A stretch of DNA of 26,219 bases from CAZSSM01 sp964609385 (GTDB lineage: Bacteria; Planctomycetota; Planctomycetia; Isosphaerales; Isosphaeraceae), in the NCBI GenBank assembly GCA_964609385.1, contig CAZSSM010000092.1, forward strand, positions 1 to 26,219. The letters run 5' to 3'. How positions within the stretch are numbered: the first letter of the stretch is position 1; each line of letters begins with the position of its first letter. Positions 7,140 to 15,375 of this stretch are shown piece after piece. The translations under genes were made by a program, and so were the position numbers. The notes below the pieces were generated by a model. The model did not search any database. It was not told the origin of the DNA and was given only the letters and a program-made list of their open reading frames with translations.

Positions 7140-8258
7140 ATGGGATCGCGCATGTTGTTGGTCGGCGTGTTGCTGCTCGTCGCAATGACGGCCGGATGTG
7201 CCAAGTTGAAGGTCACCCGCGTGACCGCGCTGAAGCGTGACGCAAGCCAGGACCATCATATCAAAGGATTTCGCTATTACCTCTCGCGTCCCTATGTCGT
7301 CGTCCAAGACGACATTGTGATCAGCGAATCCGAATACTTTTACCAACGGCCCAAATCCCCCGGGAACAGCAGTGGCGCGACCCTCCGATCCCTGGAGCCC
7401 CCGGGTTCCTCTGCGCGATCCTCCTCGGGCTCTGGGTCCGGTGCGCTCATGAGTCGGTTGACCCCTCGCGAGTGGGAACGCATCAAAGGGCGTATCAAGG
7501 TTGATCCGGGAGTCAGGACGGTGGATCCGGGAGTCCGGACCGCGAGCTACGCGGCTCCCCTCGCCTCGAACTCGACCTCGCGATCCGGGGTCGTCAACCT
7601 GGGCGGGACGGATTCGGCGGTCAGTCTCCGTGAAGCCGCTTCCGTCGCCAACTCATTAGCCCGGCCCGCCGCGTCGGCCAGCAGCACGGTCGACTCGAAC
7701 GTGGGGGAACACCTCGACGACGTCATGCCCCAGCAAGAGGATCTCAAGACGAACAATCTCCGGGGCAAGATTCAAATCGTCTTCCTCCCGGATCTCGACG
7801 AGCAATATGCGGTCCACCACAAGAACGTTCTGGCGAAGGGGTCCTATGCCCTCAACTTCCAAGACGGTTGGGAGTTGACCAATGTCAATGGGGAGTTCGA
7901 CTCGACGACCGTCGCCATCGAGCTGTTCAACCTGATCGATTCGGCGGTCAACTCGGCCAAGGATGTCGCCTTGGCCGGGATCGGCCGGCAGGTGCGGGCC
8001 GCCGAAGCTGCTGCGACGGAGGCTAGCCCCACTTCCCGGTTCCCTTCGGAGAATCGCATCGAACTAGAGCGCGTCGTGCTCCGACGTCTCGTCAAGCGGG
8101 GGGTCTACCGGATCAACAAACCTTGGGAGGTCCGAGATGGTCTCAACACGCACGGCGAAGGGCTCCTCACGGCCCTCGGACTCCCGGTCGTCGATGAACT
8201 TGAGCGGACCCCGGTCACCTCGACTCCTCTCCTGAGCAGGGCGATCGCCGACCGCTGA
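7140..8258 (+). CDS. Lipoprotein of unknown function (second of the tandem paralogous pair)
   Basis: Predicted 372-residue lipoprotein with a short signal peptide and lipobox MTAGC (lipidated Cys20). An AGGAG at 7126-7130 lies nine bases before the ATG. Shared blocks with the upstream gene are HIKGFRYYLSRPYVVV (about 40-55), PDLDEQYAV then ALNFQDGWEL (about 218-248), and VVLRRLVKRGVYRINK (about 308-323). It differs by an inserted Ser/Gly/Pro-rich, low-complexity stretch near residues 75-185, including a short internal repeat of VDPGVRT at about 121-134, which suggests an extended linker. The conserved outer blocks and variable middle suggest duplication followed by divergence of the linker. 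Function unknown. Confidence 0.8.
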   Translation: MGSRMLLVGVLLLVAMTAGCAKLKVTRVTALKRDASQDHHIKGFRYYLSRPYVVVQDDIVISESEYFYQRPKSPGNSSGATLRSLEPPGSSARSSSGSGSGALMSRLTPREWERIKGRIKVDPGVRTVDPGVRTASYAAPLASNSTSRSGVVNLGGTDSAVSLREAASVANSLARPAASASSTVDSNVGEHLDDVMPQQEDLKTNNLRGKIQIVFLPDLDEQYAVHHKNVLAKGSYALNFQDGWELTNVNGEFDSTTVAIELFNLIDSAVNSAKDVALAGIGRQVRAAEAAATEASPTSRFPSENRIELERVVLRRLVKRGVYRINKPWEVRDGLNTHGEGLLTALGLPVVDELERTPVTSTPLLSRAIADR

Positions 8259-8259
8259 A

Positions 8260-8318
8260 CCGATCACGGGTGATCGGGGCCTCGGTCCCTCCGGATCCGA
8301 ACGACTCGGGTCCGGAGG
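8260..8318 (+). terminator. Two consecutive hairpins after the lipoprotein genes
   Basis: Immediately after the stop codon, CCGATCA (8260-8266) pairs with TGATCGG (8271-8277) around a four-base loop. Ten bases on, a 12-bp stem with one G-T pair joins 8288-8299 to 8307-8318 around a seven-base loop. No T-run follows, so this may be a stability hairpin or a T-less terminator. Confidence 0.5.
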
Positions 8319-8827
8319 CGTGGTCGTGTCCAATCGGCCTCTGAGGGCCGGACGATGGCTCTGTCCGTTCCGCCAACCAGAAGCCATGGGGATGACTCCG
8401 AAAGGCTATGACCGAAGGCTTGGACCGAGATGATCTGATCGCGCGTTTCTGAGGAACGATGCGCCTGTCGATGGTTGACCGAGCGGGTGGACCGGGATCG
8501 TTATCGACGCAGTTCGATCGCCCTCTCCCGCCATTCCTTTTCCTGTTTCGCCCATTCCATCTATCCACCTCTCGTCGAGGCGGCCAGCAGGCTGGCGTGG
8601 CCACAAACTGTGAGCCCGCAGACAGTCGGCCGTGCTTGGTGGAGATCTCAACATCGCGTTGAAGAAAAGATCTCGAATTGTTGTGAGGGATCGCGGGCTG
8701 CGGCGACCAATGCCCGTGACGTCCGAGCTGGACGGTCCTCGCGGCGTGCCTGCCGTGTCGGGCTGCGCCGGCGTGTCTGCTTGTCTCCCCGAACTTGCCA
8801 CCCTTGCCTGTCAACGGAGTTCCCGCG
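8319..8827. other. Gene-free stretch upstream of the spondin-like gene
   Basis: About 510 bases with no reading frame that looks like a gene: the open frames here lack a convincing start, family resemblance or coding pattern. The only structure seen is a small inverted repeat, GCCAG/CTGGC near 8583-8596. The leader and promoter of the following gene presumably lie in the right-hand part, but no clear -35/-10 pair was found. Confidence 0.5.
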
Positions 8828-9658
8828 ATGCGATTCGGCCTCACGACCCTGGTTCCGGCGATCCTCGCCACCGCGCTGCTCTTCCCCGTGGCCAAGACTC
8901 ATGCCTCGACGCTCATGATCGAGGTGACCTTCGAAAACCTCGCCCCGGACAACGGCATCTTCTTCACCCCGGTCTGGGTCGGCTTCCATGACGGCACCTT
9001 CGACACCTACGACGGCGGCGCGGCCGCCTCGGTCCCGTTGGGCGGCGTCGAGATCGAGCGGATCGCTGAGGACGGCAACACCATGCCCTTGAGCGAGACC
9101 TTCAACAGCACCGCCGGCACCGGCGTCGACGCGACCCTCGACGCCATCGGTCCGATCGGTCCGGGCGAGAGCGTCTCGTTCGTCTTCACCCTCGACACCA
9201 CCGACCCGAACAACCAGTACTTCAGTTACGCCTCGATGATCATCCCCAGCAACGACGCGTTCATCGCCAACGGCAACCCGCTGGCTCACCAGGTCTTCGA
9301 TGACGCCGGCAACTTCCTTGGCCTCGACTTCTTCGTCCTCGGCAGCGAGACCAACGACGCCGGCACCGAGGTCAACGACGAGATCCCGGAGAACACCGCC
9401 TTCTTCGGCCAGACCGTAGCCGACACCGGCGTCGACGAGAACGGCATCGTCGTCACCCCGCACCCTGGCTTCCTGCCCCCCGGCAGCGGTGGTATCCTCG
9501 ACGATCCGATGTTCGCCAACGCCGACTTCCTCAACTTCCCGAACGATCAGCTCGCCCGCTTCTCCGCCACCGTCATCCCCGAGCCCTCCTCGGTCGTCCT
9601 GACCGGCCTCGGCCTGCTCGGCCTGGCCGGTCTCGCTCGCCGGCTCCGCCGCGCCTGA
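8828..9658 (+). CDS. Secreted spondin-N-like protein with PEP-CTERM sorting signal
   Basis: Exported 276-residue protein. It has a Sec signal peptide (hydrophobic 5-18, likely cut after THA, about residue 24), then a spondin-N-like domain: VTFENLAPDNGIFF, WVGFHDGTFDTYD and ERIAEDGNTMPLS are the pattern of bacterial spondin-domain proteins. The C-terminus is a complete PEP-CTERM signal: IPEPSSVVL, a hydrophobic helix (LTGLGLLGLAGLA) and a terminal Arg cluster. An exosortase would cut at PEP and deliver the protein to the envelope or matrix. The ATG at 8828 has GGAG eight bases upstream and directly precedes the signal peptide. Codon third positions are almost all C or G, which suggests strong expression. 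Adhesion or matrix function is inferred from the domain. It stands alone with its own terminator. Confidence 0.88.
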   Translation: MRFGLTTLVPAILATALLFPVAKTHASTLMIEVTFENLAPDNGIFFTPVWVGFHDGTFDTYDGGAAASVPLGGVEIERIAEDGNTMPLSETFNSTAGTGVDATLDAIGPIGPGESVSFVFTLDTTDPNNQYFSYASMIIPSNDAFIANGNPLAHQVFDDAGNFLGLDFFVLGSETNDAGTEVNDEIPENTAFFGQTVADTGVDENGIVVTPHPGFLPPGSGGILDDPMFANADFLNFPNDQLARFSATVIPEPSSVVLTGLGLLGLAGLARRLRRA

Positions 9659-9707
9659 TCTCACTAACACGTTGAGATCTCCTGAGCTGAACCCCCTCGA
9701 CGACCTT

Positions 9708-9748
9708 CCCAGGGACCGCACCCTTCCCCCTTGCGGTCTCTGGGTTTT
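9708..9748 (+). terminator. Rho-independent terminator of the spondin-like gene
   Basis: A 13-bp stem (9708-9720 with 9732-9744, one G-T pair) around an 11-base C/T-rich loop is followed directly by TTTT. It lies 50 nt after the stop codon and separates this gene from the convergent gene at 9784. Confidence 0.9.
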
Positions 9749-9783
9749 ATGCGTAGGTAATTGGTGACGATGTTCTTGAGTTA

Positions 9784-10287
9784 TTAGAACAAAATTTTAT
9801 CGAATCGATTCTTGTGAAGATACGGATAGCTGTACTTGAATTTGTCGAATTTGGGAATAGCCAAGACGCTCGGGGCGAACAACGCGCGACTGGGCGATAT
9901 GAACCGACGACGGGTCGTTGGGACGAACGAGCCGAACGATCGACCACGGAGGCCGCGACGTTGATTGAATCGGCCTCGGATGAATGGGCTGCCTCGGAAT
10001 CGGGATCCGATCCCAAGGCGATTGCCGATCCGACCCCGATTGAACCGGCTCGTCACGAAGCGGTTGCCGCCGATCGCCCGTCGGTTGAACGCATTGGCGC
10101 GGAAACGCGAGGCGCCGATCGCGGAACGGTTGAAGGAACCCGCTCGTAGGCCGGAGCCGATCGAAGACCGACCGCCGCCGCGACCGCGAAACCGTTGGGC
10201 GTCGGCCGACGTGTCGGCCAGCCCGCTCGACAGGCCCATGACCGCCAGCAGGCCAGCCACCACGAGAGTTCTCCTCAGCTTGGTCAT
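9784..10287 (-). CDS. Small secreted Arg/Gly/Phe-rich repeat protein
   Basis: Predicted 167-residue exported protein. MTKLRRTLVVAGLL begins a clear Sec signal peptide, probably cut near ADAQ (about residue 31). The mature part is extremely basic. It opens with an RGRGGG stretch, then has three or four imperfect 15-residue repeats starting FNR and containing an IG pair (about residues 52-111), and ends with a Phe/Lys/Tyr-rich tail. Almost no acidic residues are present before the tail. The ATG at 10287 is chosen because it starts the signal peptide; the frame also opens at a TTG (10302). No family is recognised. Such composition could bind polyanions such as DNA, RNA or sulfated polysaccharide outside the cell; this is inference. 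Confidence 0.65.
   Translation of the reverse strand: MTKLRRTLVVAGLLAVMGLSSGLADTSADAQRFRGRGGGRSSIGSGLRAGSFNRSAIGASRFRANAFNRRAIGGNRFVTSRFNRGRIGNRLGIGSRFRGSPFIRGRFNQRRGLRGRSFGSFVPTTRRRFISPSRALFAPSVLAIPKFDKFKYSYPYLHKNRFDKILF
10000..10134 (-). repeat. Three 45-bp repeats coding FNR-x8-12-type 15-residue units
   Basis: Three successive 45-bp units encode 15-residue repeats, each starting with Phe-Asn-Arg and having Ile-Gly at positions 6-7. At the DNA level the anchors are GCCGATC and GGTTGAA/GATTGAA elements recurring every 45 bp on the plus strand. A fourth, weaker unit lies at 9955-9999. Confidence 0.7.
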
Positions 10288-10670
10288 ACCTGAAATTCCC
10301 AATCCTTAAGGTTTCGGAACGTTTCACGTATTTCGTGACTCGGACCTCAATGCTGCGTGCATCATGCTCCGGTCCTATCCCCGGTACCGGATTCGATGAC
10401 CGGCCCTCCACTGGCCCTCCAACGAACGGGATTGGTGTGTGGTCCGAGTCCGAGGGCATTCGAATCGTCTGCGTAGCGGATCGGAACTCCCTCATCGATA
10501 GTCGGGGAACTGTTCGCGGGTTCGGGGCGTCCAAGGGGCGTCGTGATCCAAGTTCCGAGCGAACGTTGCATCTCGGGTGGCCCGTCGATGAGCGATCGGG
10601 GTCGGTCTCGTGATCGGTGCGCGCTCGGATCGCGTGTCGGGATCGAGGTCGTTTCGAGGAGGAGAGATCG
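10288..10670. promoter_or_regulatory. Divergent promoter region between the Arg-rich gene and the VIT/vWA gene
   Basis: About 380 bases between two divergently transcribed genes; it must hold both promoters. TCACG (10324-10328) and CGTGA (10334-10338) form a 5-bp inverted repeat with a 5-bp spacer, 37-51 bases before the Arg-rich gene, a possible operator. Otherwise nothing convincing is seen, and the open frames here are not supported as genes. Confidence 0.4.
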
Positions 10671-13097
10671 ATGCATACGTGGATCGTGCGGATCAGCCTT
10701 CGGGTCGGGTGGTTTGGGGTGTTCGGGATCCTCTCGGCGCTGTTGGTCGAGCGTGCGGGAGCGCAGGGCCTGATCGTCGATCGGCGCCCGGAGATCCCGT
10801 TGGCGCGCAGCTTCGAGGTGACCCGCGTCACCATCGACGCGCGGGTCGAGGGACAGGTCGCCACCACTCGGGTCTCGCAGACGTTCCGTAATCCCGGTTC
10901 GACGACCATCGAATCGGAATATCTGTTCCCGCTGCCCGACGCGGGTGGAATCCAAGACTTTGTCTTGATGGTCGACGGCAAGGAATTGCCCGGCCGGCTC
11001 CTGCCCCGTGACGAAGCGCGCTCGATCTACGAGGCGATCGTCCGTCGCAAGAAGGACCCGGCCTTGTTGGAGTACGCCGGTCGCGGCCTGATCCGGACCA
11101 GCGTCTTCCCGATCCCGCCGGGCTCCGAGCGCACCGTCACGCTTCGCTATACCCAACTCTGTCGACGTGACGGCAACCGGATCGAGTACTCTTATCCGTT
11201 CGGCACCCAGAAGTTTACTGCCAAGCCGATCCAAAGACTCGAGCTTCGGCTGGGCCTGAGCAGCCCCGACGCGGACATCAAGACGATCTACTGCCCCGGC
11301 TACGACGCCGAGATCAAACGGCCTGACGACCGACGCGCCGACGTCCGGGTGACCTTGAACAACGTGATCCCCAGTGAGGATTTCCAGATCCTTTACAGCC
11401 TAGACGATCGCGACATCGGCGCAACCGTCTTGAGCTACCGGCCCGATGGGGACGAGGACGGCTATTTCCTGCTGCTGGCCAGTCCGAAGGTCGAGCGGGA
11501 CCAAACGCCGATGCCCAAGACCGTGATCTTCGTACTCGACCGGTCCGGCTCGATGCAAGGGTGCAAGATCGAGCAGGCCCGCGAGGCCCTCACGTTCGTC
11601 GTCAACAACCTCCGTGATGACGACACGTTCAACATCATCGCCTACGACGACCGGGTCGAGTCGTTCCGCCCCGAGCTTCAGCGGTTCACCCCCGAGTCGC
11701 GCAAGGACGCCTTGACGTTCGTCGACAACATCCGGGCTGGCGGGAGCACGAACATCGATGAGGCGTTGACGACCGCCCTCGGCATGATCGAGGACGACTC
11801 GCGGCCTAGCTACGTCCTGTTCCTCACCGACGGCCTGCCCACCGCCGGTCAGACCGACGAGCAGACGATCGCCAAGCACGCCCGGTCGTCCAATACCAAG
11901 GACGCGCGGTTGTTCGCCTTCGGCGTTGGCTTCGACGTCAACGCGCGGTTGCTGGACCGGCTCAGCACCAACAACCGCGGGACCAGCGTCTATGTGACGC
12001 CGACCCAGGACATCGAGGCCGAGGTCGCCCGGTTCTACGGACGACTGGCCAGCCCGGTCCTCGCCGACCTCCGGATCCGGCTCGGTGAGGTTCCGCTCAA
12101 CCGGACCTCCCCGCGCGACCTGCCCGACCTTTTCGACGGCGAGCAACTGGTCTGGGTCGGCCGTTACACCAAGTCGGGAGAGACGACACTCACCATCGAA
12201 GGCCGTGTCGGTGACGATGCCCAGACCTATCAGATGCCCGTCACCCTCGCCGAGGCGAACGGATCGATCGACCGCCACCGGATCGCCACGCTCTGGGCGA
12301 TCCGACGGATCGGTGACCTGATCGATCGGATCGACCTCGAAGGCGAGAACCCCGAGCTGATCGACGAACTGGTCACGCTCAGCACGCGGTACGGGATCCT
12401 GACCCCCTACACCGCCTACCTCGCCGACGAGACCAACGACTTCCTGGCCCTCAGCCGCAATCGCGACCGGACCCGACTCTTCCTCGGAGGGCTCCAGCAG
12501 GTCCAGGGACAGTTCGGTGTCGACCTGAGGATGTCTAAGCGGAGCCTCCAGGCCGGACAGGTCAGCGGAGGTCTGATCCCGACGCCGTCCCGCCCAGGTC
12601 AGCCACTTGCCGATTCGTCCGCAGCAGGGGGATACGGGTCGTTCTCTCGAGCCCCCCAAAGCGGACAGAGCTCCGAGCGGCTCCAAGGCCAAGGTCCCCC
12701 GGCCGGAGGCGATGGGGGATTCTTCGGACGTTCGGTCTCCGAGGCCGGTCGACGGGCCGGCAAGGCGCGGGACCGTGCTGAGGACCGGCCAGATTCGATC
12801 CGTGAGAACGAGGATGTCTCCGACGACCGCGACTCGAACACCAACCCGCATCCGACGATCAAGCGCGTCGCCGGTCGGACATTCTATTGGCGCAACGGGG
12901 AATGGGTGGACGCCCGGATCGATGCCGACACCTTGAAGACGGCCGTCCGGATCGTCCAGTTCGGCGACGACTACTTCGAACTGGCCCGCACGCTCGATGC
13001 CGCCGAATCCCCCCTGCTGGCCTTCAACGAACCGGTCGTCCTCAAGATCGCCGCGAAGGTCTACCGGATCGTCCCCGAGTCGGCCGCCTCCAAGTAA
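10671..13097 (+). CDS. Secreted VIT and vWA domain protein (inter-alpha-trypsin-inhibitor heavy-chain-like)
   Basis: Exported protein of 808 residues. It has a signal peptide (hydrophobic core about 14-27, likely cut after AGA), then a VIT domain (about 40-165, with the typical FRNPGSTTIESEYLFPLP and YEAIVRRKKDPALLEY blocks). A vWA domain follows (about 283-470) with a complete metal-ion-dependent adhesion site: DRSGS (D290, S292, S294), T360 in GGSTN and D387 in LTDG. Next are a beta-sandwich region (about 480-560), the conserved LSTRYGILTPYTAYL segment, a Ser/Gly/Gln-rich linker (about 640-730) and a compact C-terminal domain with YWRNGEWVDA. This order is usual for the bacterial VIT-vWA family, which probably mediates metal-dependent protein interactions at the cell surface. 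The start is fixed by a strong GAGGAGGAG seven bases upstream and by the signal peptide. Confidence 0.92.
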   Translation: MHTWIVRISLRVGWFGVFGILSALLVERAGAQGLIVDRRPEIPLARSFEVTRVTIDARVEGQVATTRVSQTFRNPGSTTIESEYLFPLPDAGGIQDFVLMVDGKELPGRLLPRDEARSIYEAIVRRKKDPALLEYAGRGLIRTSVFPIPPGSERTVTLRYTQLCRRDGNRIEYSYPFGTQKFTAKPIQRLELRLGLSSPDADIKTIYCPGYDAEIKRPDDRRADVRVTLNNVIPSEDFQILYSLDDRDIGATVLSYRPDGDEDGYFLLLASPKVERDQTPMPKTVIFVLDRSGSMQGCKIEQAREALTFVVNNLRDDDTFNIIAYDDRVESFRPELQRFTPESRKDALTFVDNIRAGGSTNIDEALTTALGMIEDDSRPSYVLFLTDGLPTAGQTDEQTIAKHARSSNTKDARLFAFGVGFDVNARLLDRLSTNNRGTSVYVTPTQDIEAEVARFYGRLASPVLADLRIRLGEVPLNRTSPRDLPDLFDGEQLVWVGRYTKSGETTLTIEGRVGDDAQTYQMPVTLAEANGSIDRHRIATLWAIRRIGDLIDRIDLEGENPELIDELVTLSTRYGILTPYTAYLADETNDFLALSRNRDRTRLFLGGLQQVQGQFGVDLRMSKRSLQAGQVSGGLIPTPSRPGQPLADSSAAGGYGSFSRAPQSGQSSERLQGQGPPAGGDGGFFGRSVSEAGRRAGKARDRAEDRPDSIRENEDVSDDRDSNTNPHPTIKRVAGRTFYWRNGEWVDARIDADTLKTAVRIVQFGDDYFELARTLDAAESPLLAFNEPVVLKIAAKVYRIVPESAASK

Positions 13098-13125
13098 CAC
13101 CTGAGCCGACGGCCCACCCACTTAC

Positions 13126-13153
13126 TTTCCCGAGCCCGACTCGGCTCGGGAAA
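13126..13153. terminator. Perfect 11-bp hairpin after the VIT/vWA gene
   Basis: TTTCCCGAGCC (13126-13136) pairs perfectly with GGCTCGGGAAA (13143-13153) around a six-base loop, 29 nt after the stop. The stem carries terminal A-T pairs, but no T-run follows. Confidence 0.65.
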
Positions 13154-13361
13154 GAGGATGCAATTCGATATATATTCACTGCATGGGTTCTCTCGGGCTC
13201 TCGCGACTTGAGAGAAAGTCGACTAACATCGGATGTCGAGTGTCTCCCCCGAAACTCCTCGGGTGGTCCATTCCGCCGGGAACAGCGACCGTGGCCGGAA
13301 CTCTCAGGAGTTCTGCTTGGATGTGACTCCGATCAATCGATTAGGGGAAAGCGTGAAACCG

Positions 13362-14789
13362 ATGCGACAGAGTCTGATGGCCATCCTCGTCGTTTTGTCT
13401 CCGGTCATCTGCGTTGCGGCGGATCCGGATCGGCCCCGGCCGAATGTGGTGATCATTCTCGCCGACGACATGGGTTGGTCTGACATCGGTTACCACAACC
13501 CGAAGGTCTACAGTCCTCACCTCGATACCCTGGCTCGTGAGGGGTTGACGTTCGCGCAGCATTATGTGATGCCCCAATGCACGCCGACCCGCGTCGCGTT
13601 GATGACCGGGCGCTATCCGAGCCGGTTCGGCGGCCCGGCCCTGCAGGCATCCAATGAGCCCGCATTTCCGCTCGGCACGCCGACACTGGCTTCGATGTTT
13701 CGGGAGGAGGGGTATGCCACCTCCTTGGCTGGCAAGTGGCATCTGGGCTCGACACCGGAGCACGGCCCGAACATCTTCGGCTTCGAGAGCAGTTACGGTT
13801 CGCTCGCAGGGGCGGTCGGCATGTATGATCATCGCTATCGTAAGGGTCCGTTCGAAGTCACTTGGCATCGCGACCATCAGTTCATCAGCGGGCATGAGAA
13901 CGGGACGCACGCGACGGACCTCGTGACTCGAGAGGCGGTCCGGATCATCGAGGCGGAACGTGACCGGCCCTTCCTTCTCTACTTGCCCTTCCATACGGTG
14001 CACACGCCCTTAGACGAACGCGGACGGTTCGTCGATCGGCCGACGCAGCTCGATCCCGAGCGACCCGATCGTTGGCTCGACGAGGATGCCATTCCGTGGT
14101 TCAACGACCCAGAGGGCAAGATCCAGGCCGAAGCCGACCCGGAGAAACGCCTGCTGTTGGCGGCGGTCCACCACCTCGATCACTCCATCGGGCTGATCGT
14201 CGAGGCCCTCGAGCGGACCGGTCAGCGCGAGGAGACGCTCATCCTGTTTTCATCCGACAACGGTCCGCAGGGTTCATGGAGCGGGAACGCCTATCCGGAC
14301 GACCTAAAGTTGACCGACTTCAACCAGCCGCTGCCGATGCGGGGCATGAAGACGGACGTCTGGGAGGGGGGGATCCACGTGCCGGGGTTCGCTCATTGGC
14401 CCGGCCACCTCGACCCTCGGGAGGTCACCGCGCCGGTCCATATCGTGGATTGGTTCCCGACGCTCGCCGCCCTACTCGATCACGAACCGGAACGGGAGAT
14501 CGCCTGGGATGGCATCGATATCACTCCGGCAATTATCCACGACCGCACCCTCAACGAACGCGACCTCTATTGGACGTGGAACCGACGCACCAACCGTTGG
14601 GCTTTGCGCCGTGGAGATTGGAAGATCGTCAAATACGGCACGGGTGAACCCCAGGCCGCAGACGATTGGCAATTATTCAACCTCGTCGACGACCCTGAAG
14701 AAGCGATCGACGTTGCCGACGAACATCCCGAGGTCCTCGCTCGGATGCACAAGCGATTCCTACTCCAACGGGCGCAGGACCAAGAGTGA
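13362..14789 (+). CDS. Secreted sulfatase, formylglycine-dependent (arylsulfatase family S1)
   Basis: Hydrolyses sulfate esters, probably on polysaccharides, outside the cytoplasm. The protein is 475 residues with a signal peptide (cut near CVAA, about residue 20). Visible active-site parts are ADDMGW (34-39, metal-binding Asp pair), the maturation motif CTPTR with Cys73 to be converted to formylglycine, then LMTGRYP, GKWHLG (catalytic Lys and His), HTVHTPL, and SSDNGPQ (metal-binding Asp-Asn). The C-terminal subdomain includes WALRRGDWKIV. Everything needed for activity is present; a maturation enzyme (FGE) is needed but not in the window. ATG 13362 is chosen for the signal peptide; a GTG at 13353 lies closer to the AGGGGAAA element and adds three residues. 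Exact substrate class cannot be told. Confidence 0.92.
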   Translation: MRQSLMAILVVLSPVICVAADPDRPRPNVVIILADDMGWSDIGYHNPKVYSPHLDTLAREGLTFAQHYVMPQCTPTRVALMTGRYPSRFGGPALQASNEPAFPLGTPTLASMFREEGYATSLAGKWHLGSTPEHGPNIFGFESSYGSLAGAVGMYDHRYRKGPFEVTWHRDHQFISGHENGTHATDLVTREAVRIIEAERDRPFLLYLPFHTVHTPLDERGRFVDRPTQLDPERPDRWLDEDAIPWFNDPEGKIQAEADPEKRLLLAAVHHLDHSIGLIVEALERTGQREETLILFSSDNGPQGSWSGNAYPDDLKLTDFNQPLPMRGMKTDVWEGGIHVPGFAHWPGHLDPREVTAPVHIVDWFPTLAALLDHEPEREIAWDGIDITPAIIHDRTLNERDLYWTWNRRTNRWALRRGDWKIVKYGTGEPQAADDWQLFNLVDDPEEAIDVADEHPEVLARMHKRFLLQRAQDQE

Positions 14790-14864
14790 CCCCCGTCAGC
14801 CATAATGGAAATCATACGTGGCGTTTGCTTAACGGTGAAATTGCTACCGTCTTCTTGTGGACAA

Positions 14865-15044
14865 TCAATTGCGAAGACTTCTTTGAATCAAGCACTTGGG
14901 ATTTCTTGCACCTTTTCCCCGGAGCAGGTCAGAAGCGGTCGGCTTCCCATGCGTTTCGATTCGGCGAACACCGATCGGGGCGACGCACTGATAGTTCCAG
15001 CGGGCCAACTCGAACTCGCCTCGCCTATCATCCAGTCGGATCAA
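14865..15044 (-). pseudogene. C-terminal half of the cREC gene, in the -1 frame
   Basis: Reading on from the cREC gene in the -1 frame gives 59 residues without a stop. They include ELARWNYQCVAPIG, RRIETHG and PTASDLLRG, which look like the missing end of a cREC domain (a W or GW then a VAPIG-type strand and a final helix). The join falls at an AAAA run (complement of 15046-15049) just before the in-frame TGA at 15041-15043. Either the gene is broken by a one-base insertion, or the sequence has an error, or a -1 shift is used. The surrounding bases do not match a standard X-XXY-YYZ slippery heptamer. Confidence 0.55.
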
Positions 15045-15325
15045 GTTTTGTTGCTTCTGTGAATGATGACCGGACAGGGTTGACCATGCGATGCAAGGAC
15101 CTTGGCGCCGATCAGGCCAGCGCCGAGGTCGGGCGGATCATCCGGTTCCGGCTCGAGGTCGTGGTCCAGTGAGATCAGACGTGCCCTCGGCAGGAGGACC
15201 TCGACCTCACGGACCATGCGGTGGGCATCGCGCCAGGCCGCGAGCCGGAGGTCCAGCGCGATCTCTTTGATCGCTGTGTGGAAACGGCGGATCCGATCAG
15301 GATCATCTTCGAGGATGAGGATCAT
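15041..15325 (-). CDS. Cyclic-phosphate-processing receiver (cREC) domain protein, shortened by a frame disruption
   Basis: The 94-residue product begins with MILILEDDPDR, a receiver-like first strand with the acidic pair, followed by helix 1 with an Arg-rich face, then LISLDHDLEPEPDD (the characteristic HDL block after strand 3) and PVIIHRSN (strand 4 with the HxSN-type motif). These are the hallmarks of the cREC family, receiver-like domains thought to act on cyclic phosphates in RNA or nucleotide metabolism; that role is family knowledge, not seen here. The product stops right after RSN, about 50-60 residues short of the usual length, and the rest is found in the -1 frame. The ATG at 15325 directly precedes the first strand. 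It lies 50 nt downstream of the GH3 gene on the same strand and may be co-transcribed with it. Confidence 0.6.
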   Translation of the reverse strand: MILILEDDPDRIRRFHTAIKEIALDLRLAAWRDAHRMVREVEVLLPRARLISLDHDLEPEPDDPPDLGAGLIGAKVLASHGQPCPVIIHRSNKT

Positions 15326-15375
15326 GCCTGAGCACCTAGCGAATCGGATCGGCGAGTCGGGGGTGTCGTTGTGTC

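Noticed and set aside
8648..9721. 357-codon minus-strand open frame opposite the spondin-like gene
   Set aside because: Antisense shadow created by extreme GC3; it also runs through the rho-independent terminator stem of the plus-strand gene.
11400..13121. 573-codon minus-strand open frame opposite the VIT/vWA gene
   Set aside because: Shadow of a well-supported gene in GC-rich DNA; repeated Val/Asp/Gly/Arg composition without domains, and no start signal.
15046..15052. Possible programmed -1 frameshift heptamer in the cREC gene
   Set aside because: The bases around the AAAA run (CAAAACT in frame) do not fit X-XXY-YYZ, so recoding is not claimed; a mutation or sequencing error is more likely.
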